Shown: one piece after another, positions 33,315 to 45,377 of the stretch
Layout of the letters: the number at the start of each line of letters is the position of its first letter
Numbering within the stretch: the stretch's first letter is position 1
Origin: Apiotrichum sp. Y4204
Taxonomy: Eukaryota > Basidiomycota > Tremellomycetes > Trichosporonales > Trichosporonaceae
Length of the DNA stretch: 64,000 nucleotides
NCBI GenBank assembly: GCA_025531455.1
Contig: JAMYHL010000009.1
Coordinates: forward strand, 744,001-808,000
Direction: 5' to 3'
Position numbers and translations under genes: made by a program
The notes under the pieces: generated by a model
Seen by the model: only the letters and a program-made list of their open reading frames with translations
Database searches by the model: none
Told to the model about the DNA's origin: nothing

Positions 33315-36300
33315 TTAGGCACCAAGACCGCTCTTCGTGTTCTTGACCACAGCAACAATCCTGCGACCGATCAGCATCTGTTCCATGCCTGGAGACTTAC
33401 GGGTTGTCGAGGCCGCCGACGCCCTCGCGTCCAATCGTCGCGCCTTCGCTCCAGCTGTCGTGTCAGCCACATCCCACCAGTTGTGAGTGCGTCCCGTCCC
33501 CACTTACCCCATCATGCTCAACAAGCGGTGGCCAACGTTGTCGGTACCAATCTTCTCCGCGCCCTCGCCGACGAGCTCGCCCTCGCGTGCGCGCGCCGAC
33601 GCGCCCGTGCCGCGAGCGAAGCCGCCGCCCTTGCCGCCACCGCCATTCTTCTCCTTCTTGCGCATGTAGAGAGCCTTGTAGAATGCGCCGCCAGTGTGCG
33701 ACGCAGCGGTCAGCAGGCGCTCGAGCTTTGCCTCGTCCCTCAGGCCCGAGCGGGCGAGCTTGATGAGAACACTGTGTGTGAGTTATAGAACCCATGGGTA
33801 CGTACGGGAAACGAGCGGCGCCCTTGCCCTTGCTCTGGCTCTTGAGGTTGTAGCACTCTGCGATCATGTGCACCTTCTTGCGAGCCTCCTTATCCATCGC
33901 TGGAAGAGGAAGGGAGGTGCGCTTCGGGTCCGCAAGGAACCAGCGAATCTCCTCGTCGATCTCGTCCATCGTCTTTGGAAGGAGAGGGTTGCGGCCGTGT
34001 CGCTTGATCGGCCCAGCCTTCCATCCACCGTCGTCCGAGTCCGAGTCGATGTCGAACAGGTCCGCAACCTCCGCTGCGCTCCGTGGGATAAGGTGTGCGA
34101 TCGCCGCGGCGTCCGCCATTCCCTTCTTGCCCTTCTTGCCCTTCTTCCCGCCTAGCAAGCCCAGCACGCGCTCCATTTCGCGCGCCTGCTTCTTCTCCGC
34201 CTTCTTCTGGCGGTCTTTCTCCCACTGTGCATGCAATTCAGGCGGCACGTGGGCTCCCTTCTTCGACTTCTTGACGGGAGCTGCAAGGTGAGCGTGAATC
34301 AGTACAAGCCACCTACCAGTAGGAAGAGCGAGCGGTTCGCCACGCTCAATGGCGCGGAAGACAGCTTTGCGTTCCTTGCGGCTGGCGGACAGGACTCCAC
34401 GGTCGAGTGCATCCTCCATGCTCTGGAGGAACCAGTCGGCCTCAGCGTCCTGATCCTCATCCTCGTCGTCGACGTCTTCGTCATTCCACGCCTGGTGGCC
34501 GCTGAAGATCTTGTCGAGGTCACTGTCGTCCTCATCGACATCTTCCGAATCGTATGCTGCTGCGAGAGCAGCGAAGTCAGCCGTCTCGTCAAGATCCTCC
34601 GAGTCGGAATTATCGTCGGAGTCACTGCCGCCGGCAGCCCACGGGTCGGCAGGGTCGAACTTGCGTGGCCGCCCTTTCTCCTCCCATTCGTCACTGTCCG
34701 TCTCCATCTCCACCATGGCGTCGCCCCCGTGGCCAAGAGACATGCTCTGGCCGAAACGAGCCATCGCTTCGATATCGATATCGGGGTCGACATCCGCTTC
34801 ACGCCCAAGGTCGACATCGAGGTCCGTGTCGGCTAATGTCTGGCCCAACGCGTCCATCTGTGCGTCGCCTTCAATGACATTGAGAATCTTCACGGGCGGG
34901 CCGTCGCTTCCCCAGTCTATATCGCTGTCGTCGCGTGGGTACAAGTCATAGCCTCCATTGGCACGACGCTTGCTCCGCTTGTTGCGGGCTCGCTTGGCCT
35001 TCTTCGCCGCCTTGCGATCCTTGCGGTTGAGCGTGACGCGGGGGTCGACGTAGATGTTGGTGAGCTCGAAGTTTGTAGCTGGGCGTTGCGGTGCAGAGCT
35101 AGGTCCAGCGGTTGCGACAGGATCTGCGATGATGCGGGGGCGGAAGACGATGGACTCCTCCTCGACGTTGCGCTTGACCTCGCTGCGGTCCGCTCCCAGG
35201 GGGGCGGACGATGGGCCATCGTAAACCGGGACAGTGGTGGATGTGCTGGGTCCAGTGTCCACAAAGAACAAGGTATCGTCTGCGCCCATGTCTGCGCCAG
35301 TCGTGTCGACAATGAAGAGGTCGTCATCGGCAGCCATGGTGAACTCGTCCTCGTCAATGTACTCGTCGAGTGTCTCGTCGGCTTCCTCAGATTCCCCACT
35401 GCCCGCCACATCTGCCACGGAGTCAACAATCATCACAGGGACGGTCTCCGGTTTGGCAGGCATCGGCTGTTCGATTTCTATACCTGTGGTCTCGACCGTA
35501 CTGGAGGTAGTCTCAACGGTAATTGATGTCAAACTGTTTTCGATGAATGTCGAAGAGGTCGAGTCAATCGAAGCAAATGTCGACCTGCTCTGGACAGCAG
35601 CTGGGGCAGCCTCGTCCTCGTGGTTGGCGTGAGACACCTCGATGACCTCCGAGGATGCCTCCATAGCTGGCTCAGCTATCACCTCTATGACCGTCTCGAC
35701 ATCCTCCCGTGGCTCTTCAGCAGCGATTTCCGCCAAGACAGCAGGCTGGGTTTCCTCTTGCGTCCCTTGGGCAATCTCCACAACCTCCACCTGGTCGGGA
35801 GCCGCAACCAAGTCATTCCAGTGAATGACTGGTTCCTCGTGGTGTGCCTCGCCGAGCTGGTGTGCGCGGTCAATCACCTCAAGTATCACGTCCCGGTGTG
35901 CCGAATCGACCACCATCTCCGTGTCATCCAGCAGATCCATCATCTGCGGCGCCGACGGGTCTGACATGGGATATGTCTCGACGACGAGTGTTTCTGGCAT
36001 GAGTATGGGATATCACCATTTGACCGGTGCGGCTGGGTTCACAAAAAAGGGTCACCCAAACTTTGGACTCACCGCCATCACACTTAACAACATCCACCTC
36101 GCCGTCGCGGAACAGCTCGCCAGCCTTGACGAACAGCGGCGCCGCCCCGCCACCCCAGTACGTGGTACCCTCCTTGTCGACGCGGGTCGCAAGGCGATGG
36201 GGCCGATTCCGGTGGAATCCGAGGCCGGATGTTATCGGCGTCGCGGTGCCAGAGTTCGGGGTCGACTCGCCTCCTGTCGGTACTCGTGGTGTACCGTGGG

Positions 36301-36717
36301 GGGCGAACGCGCGGCCCTTGCCCTTGTTCTTTTTCTCCTCGTGCGGATTTGGGTCGGCGTTGAGGTATTCTATCGTGTTAGCCATAGATACCAACACTCC
36401 TCCGGTTTCTTCATTTATCCAACTCACGCTCTGCCCGCGTATACCGGCTGGTATTGACGTTCCCGTAGTCGAGCGCGACATTGGTATAGTCGGCCCCAAA
36501 GTGGCCGCCCCGCATCCCGCCACGACCACCGCGCCCGCGGCCGGCTCCAAAAGCGTTTCCGCCGCGTCCACCACGCCCTCCCCGCCCGCTGGATCCGATG
36601 CCGCCTCTCCCCCTTCCCCCACCGTTTCCACCGCGCCCGCCCCGCCCGCCGCGTCCCCCGCCCCGCCCGCCTCCCGGGTTGTCGAGTGCCAGTAGCTGGC
36701 CGAATGTGAGTCGCGGC
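33315..36717 (-). CDS. SQS1: R3H and G-patch protein Sqs1
   Basis: Yeast Sqs1/Pfa1 activates the DEAH helicase Prp43 in ribosome biogenesis and splicing through its G-patch; the same role is expected here. The start ATG at 36717 gives MPRLTFGQLLALDNPGGG followed by an RGG/GGR-rich tract of about 55 residues. The next exon has ATRVDKEGTTYWGGGAAPLFV. The long exon from 36000 carries acidic, disordered sequence with basic blocks (NRKDRKAAKKAKRARNKRSK), QVHPP-like linkers and then the R3H region KKVHMIAECYNLKSQSKGKG, spliced to ARFPVLIKLARSGL. Three exons complete the G-patch: IGTDNVGHRLLSMMG + WSEGATIGREGVGGLDNP + IVAVVKNTKSGLGA, with the stop at 33315-33317. Those joins were read from the sequence and restore a canonical G-patch. 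Identification is strong. Confidence 0.93.
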
Positions 36718-37368
36718 ATGATGTGTGCTATGCTCGTGTGATGCGTGTGTGTTCCACTTTTCTGTAGGTGATGATGATATGATATGGAGGGAGAGCTGGC
36801 AGGTGAAATGGATAATGGACAACGGGTCGATGACTTATCATCTCGAACGTTCGTCTTCACCAATGCACCAACGACTCCACGGGTTTTAATCTGGGTGGCC
36901 AAAGAAGGTGGAGGAGTGGCGGAGATAGCGGATATCTCCGTTCGGATCCGAGTCACCGACTGACGCAACCTCCCAGTGTTCGGAACCGAGGCAGCCGATA
37001 AAGTAATCTTTGGGCAAACCCTGCCAATCCCTGCCACCACCCACCATCGGTGGCCAAAAAGGGAATGGCCCTTGTCAACAAATCCTTCGCCCCATTTCAG
37101 CAGCCTGTGCCCGCTACCCATCTGGCCATCTGACCGTCCTCATGTATTATTCCGTTCGCTGGGTCGCGAGCACTGCACAGCGACACACGCTACCCAGTGC
37201 AACAAGGTAGCGCGCTAGATATTTGTCCTCTCTTCCACCTTTCCTTGATCAACAACACGCCACGCCCTCCCTGCGCACAGGCCTGGCCTCCGGTATCGTA
37301 TTCACAAATCGCATCTCATCCTCCGATGCTGTCTCGTCATATGCTATACGCAACGTCGGCGCTGGCAC
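36718..37368. promoter_or_regulatory. SQS1 upstream region
   Basis: A 651-bp spacer containing the SQS1 promoter and leader (a TGTG/CT-rich stretch at 36718-36800 on the plus strand) and the NOT2 3' UTR. Short reading frames here lack codon bias. No gene was supported. Confidence 0.45.
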
Positions 37369-39155
37369 TCAGTGCGCGGCCTGCATGTTCTGGTACGCGG
37401 GGTTGGTGGCTGCCGCAAGGTGACCGCTCGTGTTGTTGCCATTCGGGCTGCGGCCAGACTCCTTGTGAACCTGCTTCTCGGCGACAATCTGAGCTGCGGG
37501 CCGCGTCGCCTCGAGCGAGCTGAGGTCAATGTTGAACTCGGCAGCGGTCTCCTGGCGGCTCCAGGTAGCAGGGTTGAAAACGGTAAAGGGACCGCGGATC
37601 ATGCCCGGGCGCGAGCTTGCGTCGGCGTGCAGATCGATCTGCGCCAACGGAGGGGAAGTCATCCACACGCGGAGATCGGTGTTGTAGCGCCATCCGCGAC
37701 CGTAGAGCTCCTCGGCGGACATGAGCTGCACAACGTCCTGAGGTGACGAGTAAAAGATGTAGAACAGCGTCTCTTCTGAGAAGTTGAGCAACTTGGTATC
37801 CACTGGCGGGGGAACGACGTGGTAGCACGATGGAATGACAAACATGTCCTCGATTTGGGGCGGTACCTGTATTGAGCTGGGGTCGACCCATGGCGTCACG
37901 AATGTCGAGTACAAGGGACTGCAATGTCAGCTCCGCAACAAGAACTCCACATACTCGGACTGAGTCACATCCACGCCAAGATCAGCCAGGTCCTCCCCGA
38001 ACATGAGCATTCCGCGGTCGCTCTTGCCCATCTGCGTGCGAATCTCGTAAAGGAGAGCTTTCAGCCCCCACTTGTCAACAGGAGACGACATGATCTGTTG
38101 GACCGGCCGCACCAGCGGTTCGTTTAAGCGTGATGGGGATTGGCGCGCCCAGGACGAGTCTGTCGTTGATGGCGGCCCAGCGGCAGAAGGGATGTGTGGG
38201 TTGGATGACGGAGTTGCAGATGCCGACTGGGATGTACTGGGACCGTTCAAGGAGGCCTGTGGGGAACCCGGCTGGACTGCTCCGGCAGCACCCATCTTGA
38301 GCATGTTCATCATCTAACGTCATTAGCACTGTGTCACGCACGCAGCGGGCAAACCACGAGTGTTGTCGCCCACCGACGCATTCTCGTCGCACAAACCGCC
38401 ATTAAGCTCACCCTCTGATCCTTGTCTCCCAATGCTGGGAAGTCATCTCGCAATCCCTCGCTTCCGGATGCACCGTTCAGCTGTTGGGAGCCAGATGTTG
38501 GTCCTGCAAGACCTGGGGGCGGCGGGGGCATGCTCGAGTCCATGCCCTGCTGAGGGTTTCCGAGGTAGAGCTGCTGATGCAACTGGGCTTGGTTAGATGC
38601 ACCGGAGGGCTGCGCTTGCGAGGCATAGCTCGAATTGCTATGGGATCCTAGAGCGGGGAAGTCGTTTGGATCTGTACGCGGATGTCAGTTGACCCATCCT
38701 GTTGCTCAGCTCCACTGTGCAGGAAGTCTCCAACTGTGGCGTACGCGGAAGATGACAGTGGCGGGCCGAACGAGCCGCTCGCACCGCCGTATGTCTCTCC
38801 TTCGCAACGCCTCAGTGAACACCATCCTGTACATTAAGCACGCACCCGCTCCTCGCCCACCAAAGCCAGGTGGTCCTCCGCGACCTAGTGCGCCTGAGGA
38901 AGGAGGAAAAGACCCAATCTGACCGAGAACACTAGGACGGCCAGCAGCATTCGGCTGCACTGCACTTGCGCCCGAAGACGCGTAGTACATGCCGTTTGCG
39001 CCGCTCGGCTGAGAGGGCGGTGCGCCGCCTTGTGCGGAACGGAAGCCGGCCGGAACTGGTGCAGACTGCCGTGGTTGGGCTGTGAAGTGCGTGTCAGTTT
39101 GTGTTCATGGGCGGCCGGTATCGAGGGTGTGACGCTCACCACCTTGCCGATTCAT
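37369..39155 (-). CDS. CDC36: CCR4-NOT complex subunit Not2
   Basis: Scaffold subunit of the cytoplasmic and nuclear CCR4-NOT deadenylase and transcription-regulation complex. The start ATG at 39155 (MNRQGG) is followed by Gly/Ser/Pro/Gln-rich low-complexity exons. These contain two short FPALG motifs (DPNDFPALGS and RDDFPALGD), as seen in the Not2 N-terminal region. The conserved NOT-box domain reads KWGLKALLYEIRTQMGKSDR, GMLMFGEDLADLGVDV, then LYSTFVTPWVDPS, FSEETLFYIFYSSPQDVVQL, MSAEELYGRGWRYNTDLRVW and GPFTVFNPATWSRQ. The tail is variable and ends QNMQAAH at 37369. Four or five introns interrupt it. The gene is divergent from the SF3B5 gene. Confidence 0.92.
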
Positions 39156-39935
39156 TTTCGGTAACTGGTCGCGCGCAACGAAGAGGAGTAATGTTGACGA
39201 AAGCGATCGCGAGTTGTTAATGCAGCGAGAGCAAAAACAGGAGCAAAGGAAAAAGCGGAGGATGGGGAAAGGGAGAACGGCGAGATCGATGGGTTGACGA
39301 GCAGGAATTGACAATCGGAGAAGAGAAGGTGAGGAAAGGAGAAGGGGTGTCAGCGCGCGCGTCAAACAGGGAGTGCGGATTGCGGATTTGGTCGGTGCAC
39401 TCCGCTCGCTGTTCTCACTTGGTGTGGTGCGAGGATGAGTGTGGATGAGTGTGTGTCTGTCGACGGAGGAGGAGGGTGGTAGGGTGTGGACTGGGTGTGA
39501 TGTCGACGGAGCAACAATGACCAGTGTCCGGCGCCGTGGTGGTGGTGGTGGTGGTGGCTGTCGTGGGAGGACACGGTACGGTGGTGACCAAAGGATATAG
39601 GCAGCCAGGCAGAGGGGACGGCAGAAGAGCAGAGGAGAGGCAAAGTGTCAGCCTGTGGCACAGGGCGACCCACGGTCAGGTGGTGTGTGGTGATGGTGGA
39701 TGCTGGCCATATGCTGGCTGCCATTGCTGCTGAGAGTGGAGGGACACCTGCACATACAACCAATCTCGGCGTTATCACCAGTGTGGCACTTTTGTTTACC
39801 TGCTGCGTCACCTCCACTCGCCACTCTACTCAACACAACACCTTGCAACACCACTTTGGTCTACTCGTAACATTTCTCCACTTTGGTTGATCACACCATC
39901 TTTGTCAACCGTAGCACCGACAACGGTAAACAACA
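39156..39935. promoter_or_regulatory. Divergent promoter, NOT2 / SF3B5
   Basis: A 780-bp shared upstream region with a (GGT)n/(CCA)n-type run at 39536-39556 and generally purine/pyrimidine-skewed strands. Reading frames here lack coding character. No gene was supported. Confidence 0.5.
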
Positions 39936-40506
39936 ATGGTAAGTCGACGCTCTTGGATCGCTTTTAACGTACATCTGACGATTTTTAGTCGGAGCTCCGC
40001 TATACCGCCAACGCGTCGCTCGAGCAGCGTAAGTGTCGTCACGATGGTCGATCAGTGTCCTATTCGTCGCGCTTCCTCCAGTGCGCGTCTCACTCGAGTT
40101 TTTGGTGGCTCAGACTCCCCGAACTTGGATGCTTTGCGTGCCTTATCTCGAAAGGCTGGAGTGTTCCGGCGCCCCTTTGTTGGATTTCTGATTGTTGCCA
40201 AACTGCAGTCATCTTTTCAGCACTTCTCTCGTTCCTTCTCACTAACCGCAGTCCACGCGCGCTACACCGGCACCGGACACGCCGACACGACCAAGTACGA
40301 GTGGGTGACGCACCATCACCGCGACACGCTGGCGTCTATTGTAGGCCACCCGCCGCTGCTCTCGTACATGGCCATTGCGGACGGCGAGTCCCAGGCGCGC
40401 GCGCGCTTCGAGGTCATTGAGGTGAGTTGACTGCATGTTGAATATCTCTAACTTTCAGCGGATGCTCCAGCCGTGCGGTCTGCCCCCGGGAAAGACGGAT
40501 GAGTAG
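39936..40506 (+). CDS. YSF3: Splicing factor 3b subunit 5 (SF3B5/Ysf3)
   Basis: A small core subunit of the SF3b particle of U2 snRNP, needed for branch-site recognition. It is too fragmented to appear as one long frame. Exon 1 is only the ATG at 39936-39938, with the donor GTAAGT immediately after. Exon 2 (from about 39990) is SELRYTANASLEQ, ending at 40027. A 225-nt intron (40028-40252) leads to LHARYTGTGHADTTKYEW and HRDTLASIVGHPPLLSYMAI, then a last intron to ERMLQPCGLPPGKTDE with stop TAG at 40504-40506. The total of about 86 residues and the GTGHADTTK and MLQPCG motifs match the family along its whole length. Confidence 0.94.
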
Positions 40507-41820
40507 TGCAGACCATAGAGTTGTGTTGTATTACTATTGATTTGGCAGTGCGGAGCGTGAGGTGCTGGAGGCCAACGCGCTGAAGTTGGGGGTTCGTACT
40601 GACTTGTCCTGATACATTGGCGATGCCCGAAGGCCGACAAACCGTCTTGAACCCCAACTCACTGCTTTCCTTCTTTGACGTTTGGCGACAATAAGCATCG
40701 AAGACTGTATGATGGGGGAGCGTGATGCCTGTCACATTCTGCCACCGTATTCCTCGTCAGATCGTCTGATCTACAGGCCGTATCAACTCGGACAAGCAAA
40801 TTGGGGCCCTGCTGTGTTTCCATCTTGGACATCCCAGGAATCGACAGGATCTGGGGTTTTCTGGGTTGGGCCCTTGTTTATTTGACGAGATCGCGACGGA
40901 GTAGTCATACGCTGCGCCCCTTTCACCCTTCGGATCAGCGGATGATATCTGCCGATCGTTGGTCTTTGGAATTCGACGTGATGATTGGCAGATCACATTG
41001 ATCATCACTTATCCAAATGTCTGACGATCGCGCGATCCACCTTCTCATAGCTCATGGATCACGGATCATCTCGCGGCCCCGTTCTGGCTGCTCGTCCGGT
41101 GCTCGCAAAGATGTTCTTCTTTTGATGCGCCGGCCTGCTGAGACCATGGCTCAGCTGATCGTTTCATCAACTGGGCTGCAGGTAGTCTAATCGTCTGATG
41201 TTCAGTTCCTAGGCCTTCTTTCTCCTGCATAGGGTCGCCCATCCTGCCTCTCCGGGGCACAGTTACCCAGAGCTTGAGAGCCTGAGAGACAAGCTCATCA
41301 CGTCTTTGATCCACATCATTTTCTCGCCCGCGACGCACAACTCTATGCGCCTACTCGCTACGTGTCAGTGCCAGGCACTTGGAAGTCTCGTATTGGTGGC
41401 CAGCTCTGCTCCGCTCCTTTGTCATCGCTGTTCACTGGCCAATGGTCTCTTCTTCACATTCCATACATCCATTATTGTCCTCGTTCGTCCTTGAATGATA
41501 AGAAGAATAAGTTACTGGCGAGTCCTTCATACATAAGCCTCGGTGCTGTACAGCAACCTGCGCAAAAACCCCGAGAGCCCAGTACTCTTTGTAAAAGAGA
41601 TTATTCGTACGCCACTTCAATAGTCGTAATTTATGCTGATAGGTATTGCGGCAAATGTTGCCGGTTGCACTGAATACAACTGAGCCCCGAAACATAAAGC
41701 GACATGTCCAGAGAGGGACACGTTCAAGTACACACCGTCTGTGGTGCCGTGGGAGACAAGCAGGCTTTCCTGCGCACAAACCTCATTCGACCGTCAACCC
41801 AAAGACTGAGACATCTTCAA

Positions 41821-41850
41821 CTTCGGGGCTCTAAGGGTAGAGCCCCGAAG
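41821..41850. repeat. Perfect 12-bp inverted repeat (hairpin)
   Basis: CTTCGGGGCTCT (41821-41832) and its exact reverse complement AGAGCCCCGAAG (41839-41850) flank a 6-base spacer. A related GAGCCCCGAA string occurs 150 bases upstream near 41682. No T-run follows, so it is not a Pol III terminator. Confidence 0.85.
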
Positions 41851-43484
41851 CGTCTCAACCAGCGATCCATATCTTGCGGGCGCGGATGGTACTCAGCTTC
41901 GGACCAGTCTACGCTGAGGAAGAGACCCAGCTGCCCTTCGGTTTTGCTTACAATGATACTGAGGAGGGCGAACAGCTTACAAGGAATAAGGCTGGCACTC
42001 GTGGCTCGAACGATTTGCTGAGCTGCATCCTGTCACTTATGGGCACTTGGTGCCTGGTCAACTGTTTCACTGTTATTCATAACATGGTTGGCATCAGTAG
42101 GTGAATATCTGCATGGGAAACTCTGTGACAGCGAAGGCAATCTCGGTCAGTACTGCCCATCTCTTCGTGACGGATGGCTCTGAGGTTTTAGCCGTCCCTG
42201 TAATTACCAGAGTCTTCCTTGAGAACAATCAAACGCCAAGTCCAGAAGCACCCGACACTGAATGATATCAGTGTGAGGCCTGTAATTCTGTGAGAAGTAT
42301 CAAGATCATCTTATTGGCCTACAGATCGCTGGTCTTTCTTGAACACCCCGTTTGTCTGTTGACGAGCAGCTCAACCTCCCTTCTCTGTGATCCATCTACT
42401 GTACACGCACTGCCAATGTCTCATTGACTACCGCCGGGGAACTGCGGGACCTAGTGGCTCGGTAGAAATAACTGCCTCCGAGATCCGAGGACATGGTGGG
42501 GTCAAGCCGGACACTACACCAGCCGGAAACCCTTCTGTTTGTCACCGAGGATGTGAAGTATCACTCCTCGGCATCACTCTGAATGACTCTTCTCTGACAA
42601 ACTTTGTGTATGATGTTTATGCTCTCGGTGAGGGACCAGGGAGTGTTCGCGAGACATGGCGCACGGGTCGGGAGTTGGGCCGGGAGATCGACCGAGGGAT
42701 ATGGCCCTGAGCGGGAGGTTGGGGGAGGGGATTATTCTTCCTTTATCAGAGCCGCCTGGGCACCTTCATGCCTGCTTATCTCTTCCACATGACGCATGCA
42801 GGATTCATAATTCTGGAGTAGTCAAAGTTTTGGCCAACAGGAGGCTACTTCGGCTCTCGGTGGCAAGGTCATCAGAACGCCCGTGTTCCTTACAGTTCCG
42901 AGCAGAGCATTCCCGCCGATGGCGATTTAACGCCAAGGGCTCGACAAAAACACTGGCCACTGGCCCGCCTTGCATGCATGCCTCACTGTAGTTCGAGCTC
43001 GTTTCCAGCAGATCTAGTTGATCTGCAGCAGCGCTCTTGCGCTCGAGACATTCACCTGAGGTCATTTCTCAAATCTCACACCGTGTGTACATAACGAATA
43101 ATCCTCACATGAACAGTGTAGCTCTCAGCTGGCTGCTCGGATGTTTTTCTTCCTTTTCCTCCGATTTTTCTCTCTCTTTCTTTCACACAGATAAAGTTCC
43201 AGGTTACCTTTTTTTTACTTCGCCACCTGAGTCGACGTAGAGTTAGCGTTTCACACTCCCTGCCGCCTCTAATTCAGAGGTGACTGGGAAGGGCGATGGC
43301 AGTGTGGGAATGTTCATTGTCGGTTGCGCACGTTGCGCGGATCCTGATGTCAAGGATCAAGGATACATTCTCTCAAACGGTGTGTGTGTGGCTCGGGATT
43401 CGCCCCGGCTCTCGGGAGGCGGGTGCCGGCTGACCACCGGCTGTAGGCGCGGGCGGTGACGCAGTTGTGCGCCAGCCGGCGGTG

Positions 43485-43516
43485 CACTAGCGTACTAGCG
43501 TACTAGCACATTAGCG
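43485..43516. repeat. Four degenerate 8-bp tandem repeats (CACTAGCG-type)
   Basis: Consecutive units read CACTAGCG, TACTAGCG, TACTAGCA and CATTAGCG. It lies in the gene-poor region and no function is evident. Confidence 0.75.
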
Positions 43517-45353
43517 GGCTGGCCGGTGATCTTGTGATCCTGAGATACTACAGTGATACATCTCGGAATTGGAAGGTCGATCGGGTTGAGATAATAACTA
43601 TGCGTACTGTGAATACCGACGGTAAGGACGGTGGGAATGGGAAAGTCTTCATGCTCCAGAGACCCAGCCTCACCAGAACGCCTTGGCACAATGATCGATG
43701 ATATCACGGGAATCGCCCGCTCGCCGCCACCTCGATCGTTATGTCAGCGGCCAGCGCGCGCAAAGATTCAAGATCTTCTTGGCTGCGAGCAATTGTCCGA
43801 GTTCTGCAGTTGTGTGCATGTGAATGAGGCACCAGATTGCCCGATGGCAGTGTGATCACTGCTGGCTGCCAGCTGCCAGGATGAAAGAACACAAGGTGCA
43901 TGTTGAAATCCTCTCGTCTAGGAGGGGTGGTGCACTCCTGTGGCGCCACCCAAAGCGATGCATGCAATTGTGCTGAACTGACATCTTCCCGTCCTGCGTT
44001 TCGTGCAGCACTACCTACGGTAGACCTAACCCGAGCAAGCTGCCCGTGTGGCCCGTGTGGCCCGCGTATACGGTATAGTCCGTGATCCCCCCGTCCTTGG
44101 CTTACTTGTCCTCAGGATGTCAGGATGCACAGGGTGTACTGATGCAGGGCTGCAGGATATTACGCACAACGTCGGGGGTTCCTAACTCACATGTCCGCTG
44201 TGGCTTGCATGGCTTGGGGATGTCACATCATAGTTCTCGCTCAACGCCTCGACCCCTTGAGGCCTTGAGGGGGGGGTCATTCGCCCAGAAATAGGAGTGA
44301 CACTGTGGATAACGGCATCCAGACCCCGGCCAAGATTGACGTTTTTCTCTTCTTGTGCCTTGCCCCTGCCCGCCGCCCTTCGAGTGCTTCCCGCTGTTCT
44401 TTGCCGTTGCTTGTCGAAAAGATTGGGTCATCTCGGGTTGGACTCGTTACGTTGCACGCCCGTTTCCAGCCCGGTGCCTATGAAGAGAAAATGGCAGAGC
44501 AGAGCGCGAAAAAGCAGAACAAAGCAAAACAAGACACATCCACAAACATTTTCGTGCTCTTGATTGATCATGATTGATGGACACTACGGTACTACGGCTT
44601 CCTGCCAACTAGTACCGCCTGTGCAGGACTGTGCACAGCGCACTGCGCGTCTCTGGTGGGTAGGTACAGCAAAGTAGCCGGCTGGACATGCGTATGCTTG
44701 CTGTTATCAAGAGGCTGTCGCCCGACGAGGGGGGCACGAGGCGCACTCCTCTGAATCATTGTCAGGAGCACGTCGTCGGCTTCTTGCTTCCTCCGCTCGT
44801 TGTCCAAGAAGTAAGAAGATAAGAAAATAGAGAGAGGGCGCTGTAGGCGACTCGCCTGCTGCACTTCAACCACAGCCACACATCTACATGCATCTGTTTC
44901 ATTCGGGTTGCACATGCTTTGTGCGAGCCGATCAATTTCATCAAGTCTTCTCCTCCAGGCCTCCAAATCCAGAAGCCCCTTCCCATATCTCACCTTGCTC
45001 CCCGTTGCGGTAGTTGATTCCCTCTCTTTAATAAAGCAGTCTGGGCTGGTTGAGAAGTGTCTCTCATTCTCTCTGTCATCATATCCATCATCGTCGCCCA
45101 CTATCGCCACGTTCATCACCATCAAGAACCTTCGTGTATCAAGCTCGAGGAGGCGCTACTCATACTACGCCACTCAGGAAGCCCAGAGTCAGGACTCTGT
45201 GGATCCCTTGCCTTGCCAAGCTCCAACAATCCTTAACGTCTTCAGGACTTGCTCGGTCTGCGTCCCCGGACAAAGTCCCTCTACCATCCCCTTGGAACGC
45301 CACACCCTTTACAAAACGATAATTATATCTGGCATCGACACCGGATCGCCAAA

Positions 45354-45377
45354 GCGCCAGAGCGCCAGAGCGCCAGA
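45354..45377. repeat. Three exact 8-bp tandem repeats (GCGCCAGA)
   Basis: Three perfect copies occupy 45354-45361, 45362-45369 and 45370-45377. It lies about 670 bases upstream of the glycosyltransferase start. Confidence 0.85.

Noticed and set aside
41821..41850. Hairpin as a bacterial-type terminator or sign of bacterial DNA
   Set aside because: No T-run follows, and all surroundings are eukaryotic.
44592..45125. 177-codon minus-strand frame with a helical look (LLDLEAWRRRLDEIDRLAQS)
   Set aside because: Its codons are not G/C-ending like real genes here. There is no recognised domain, and it sits in the gene-poor region. I would want homology before calling it.
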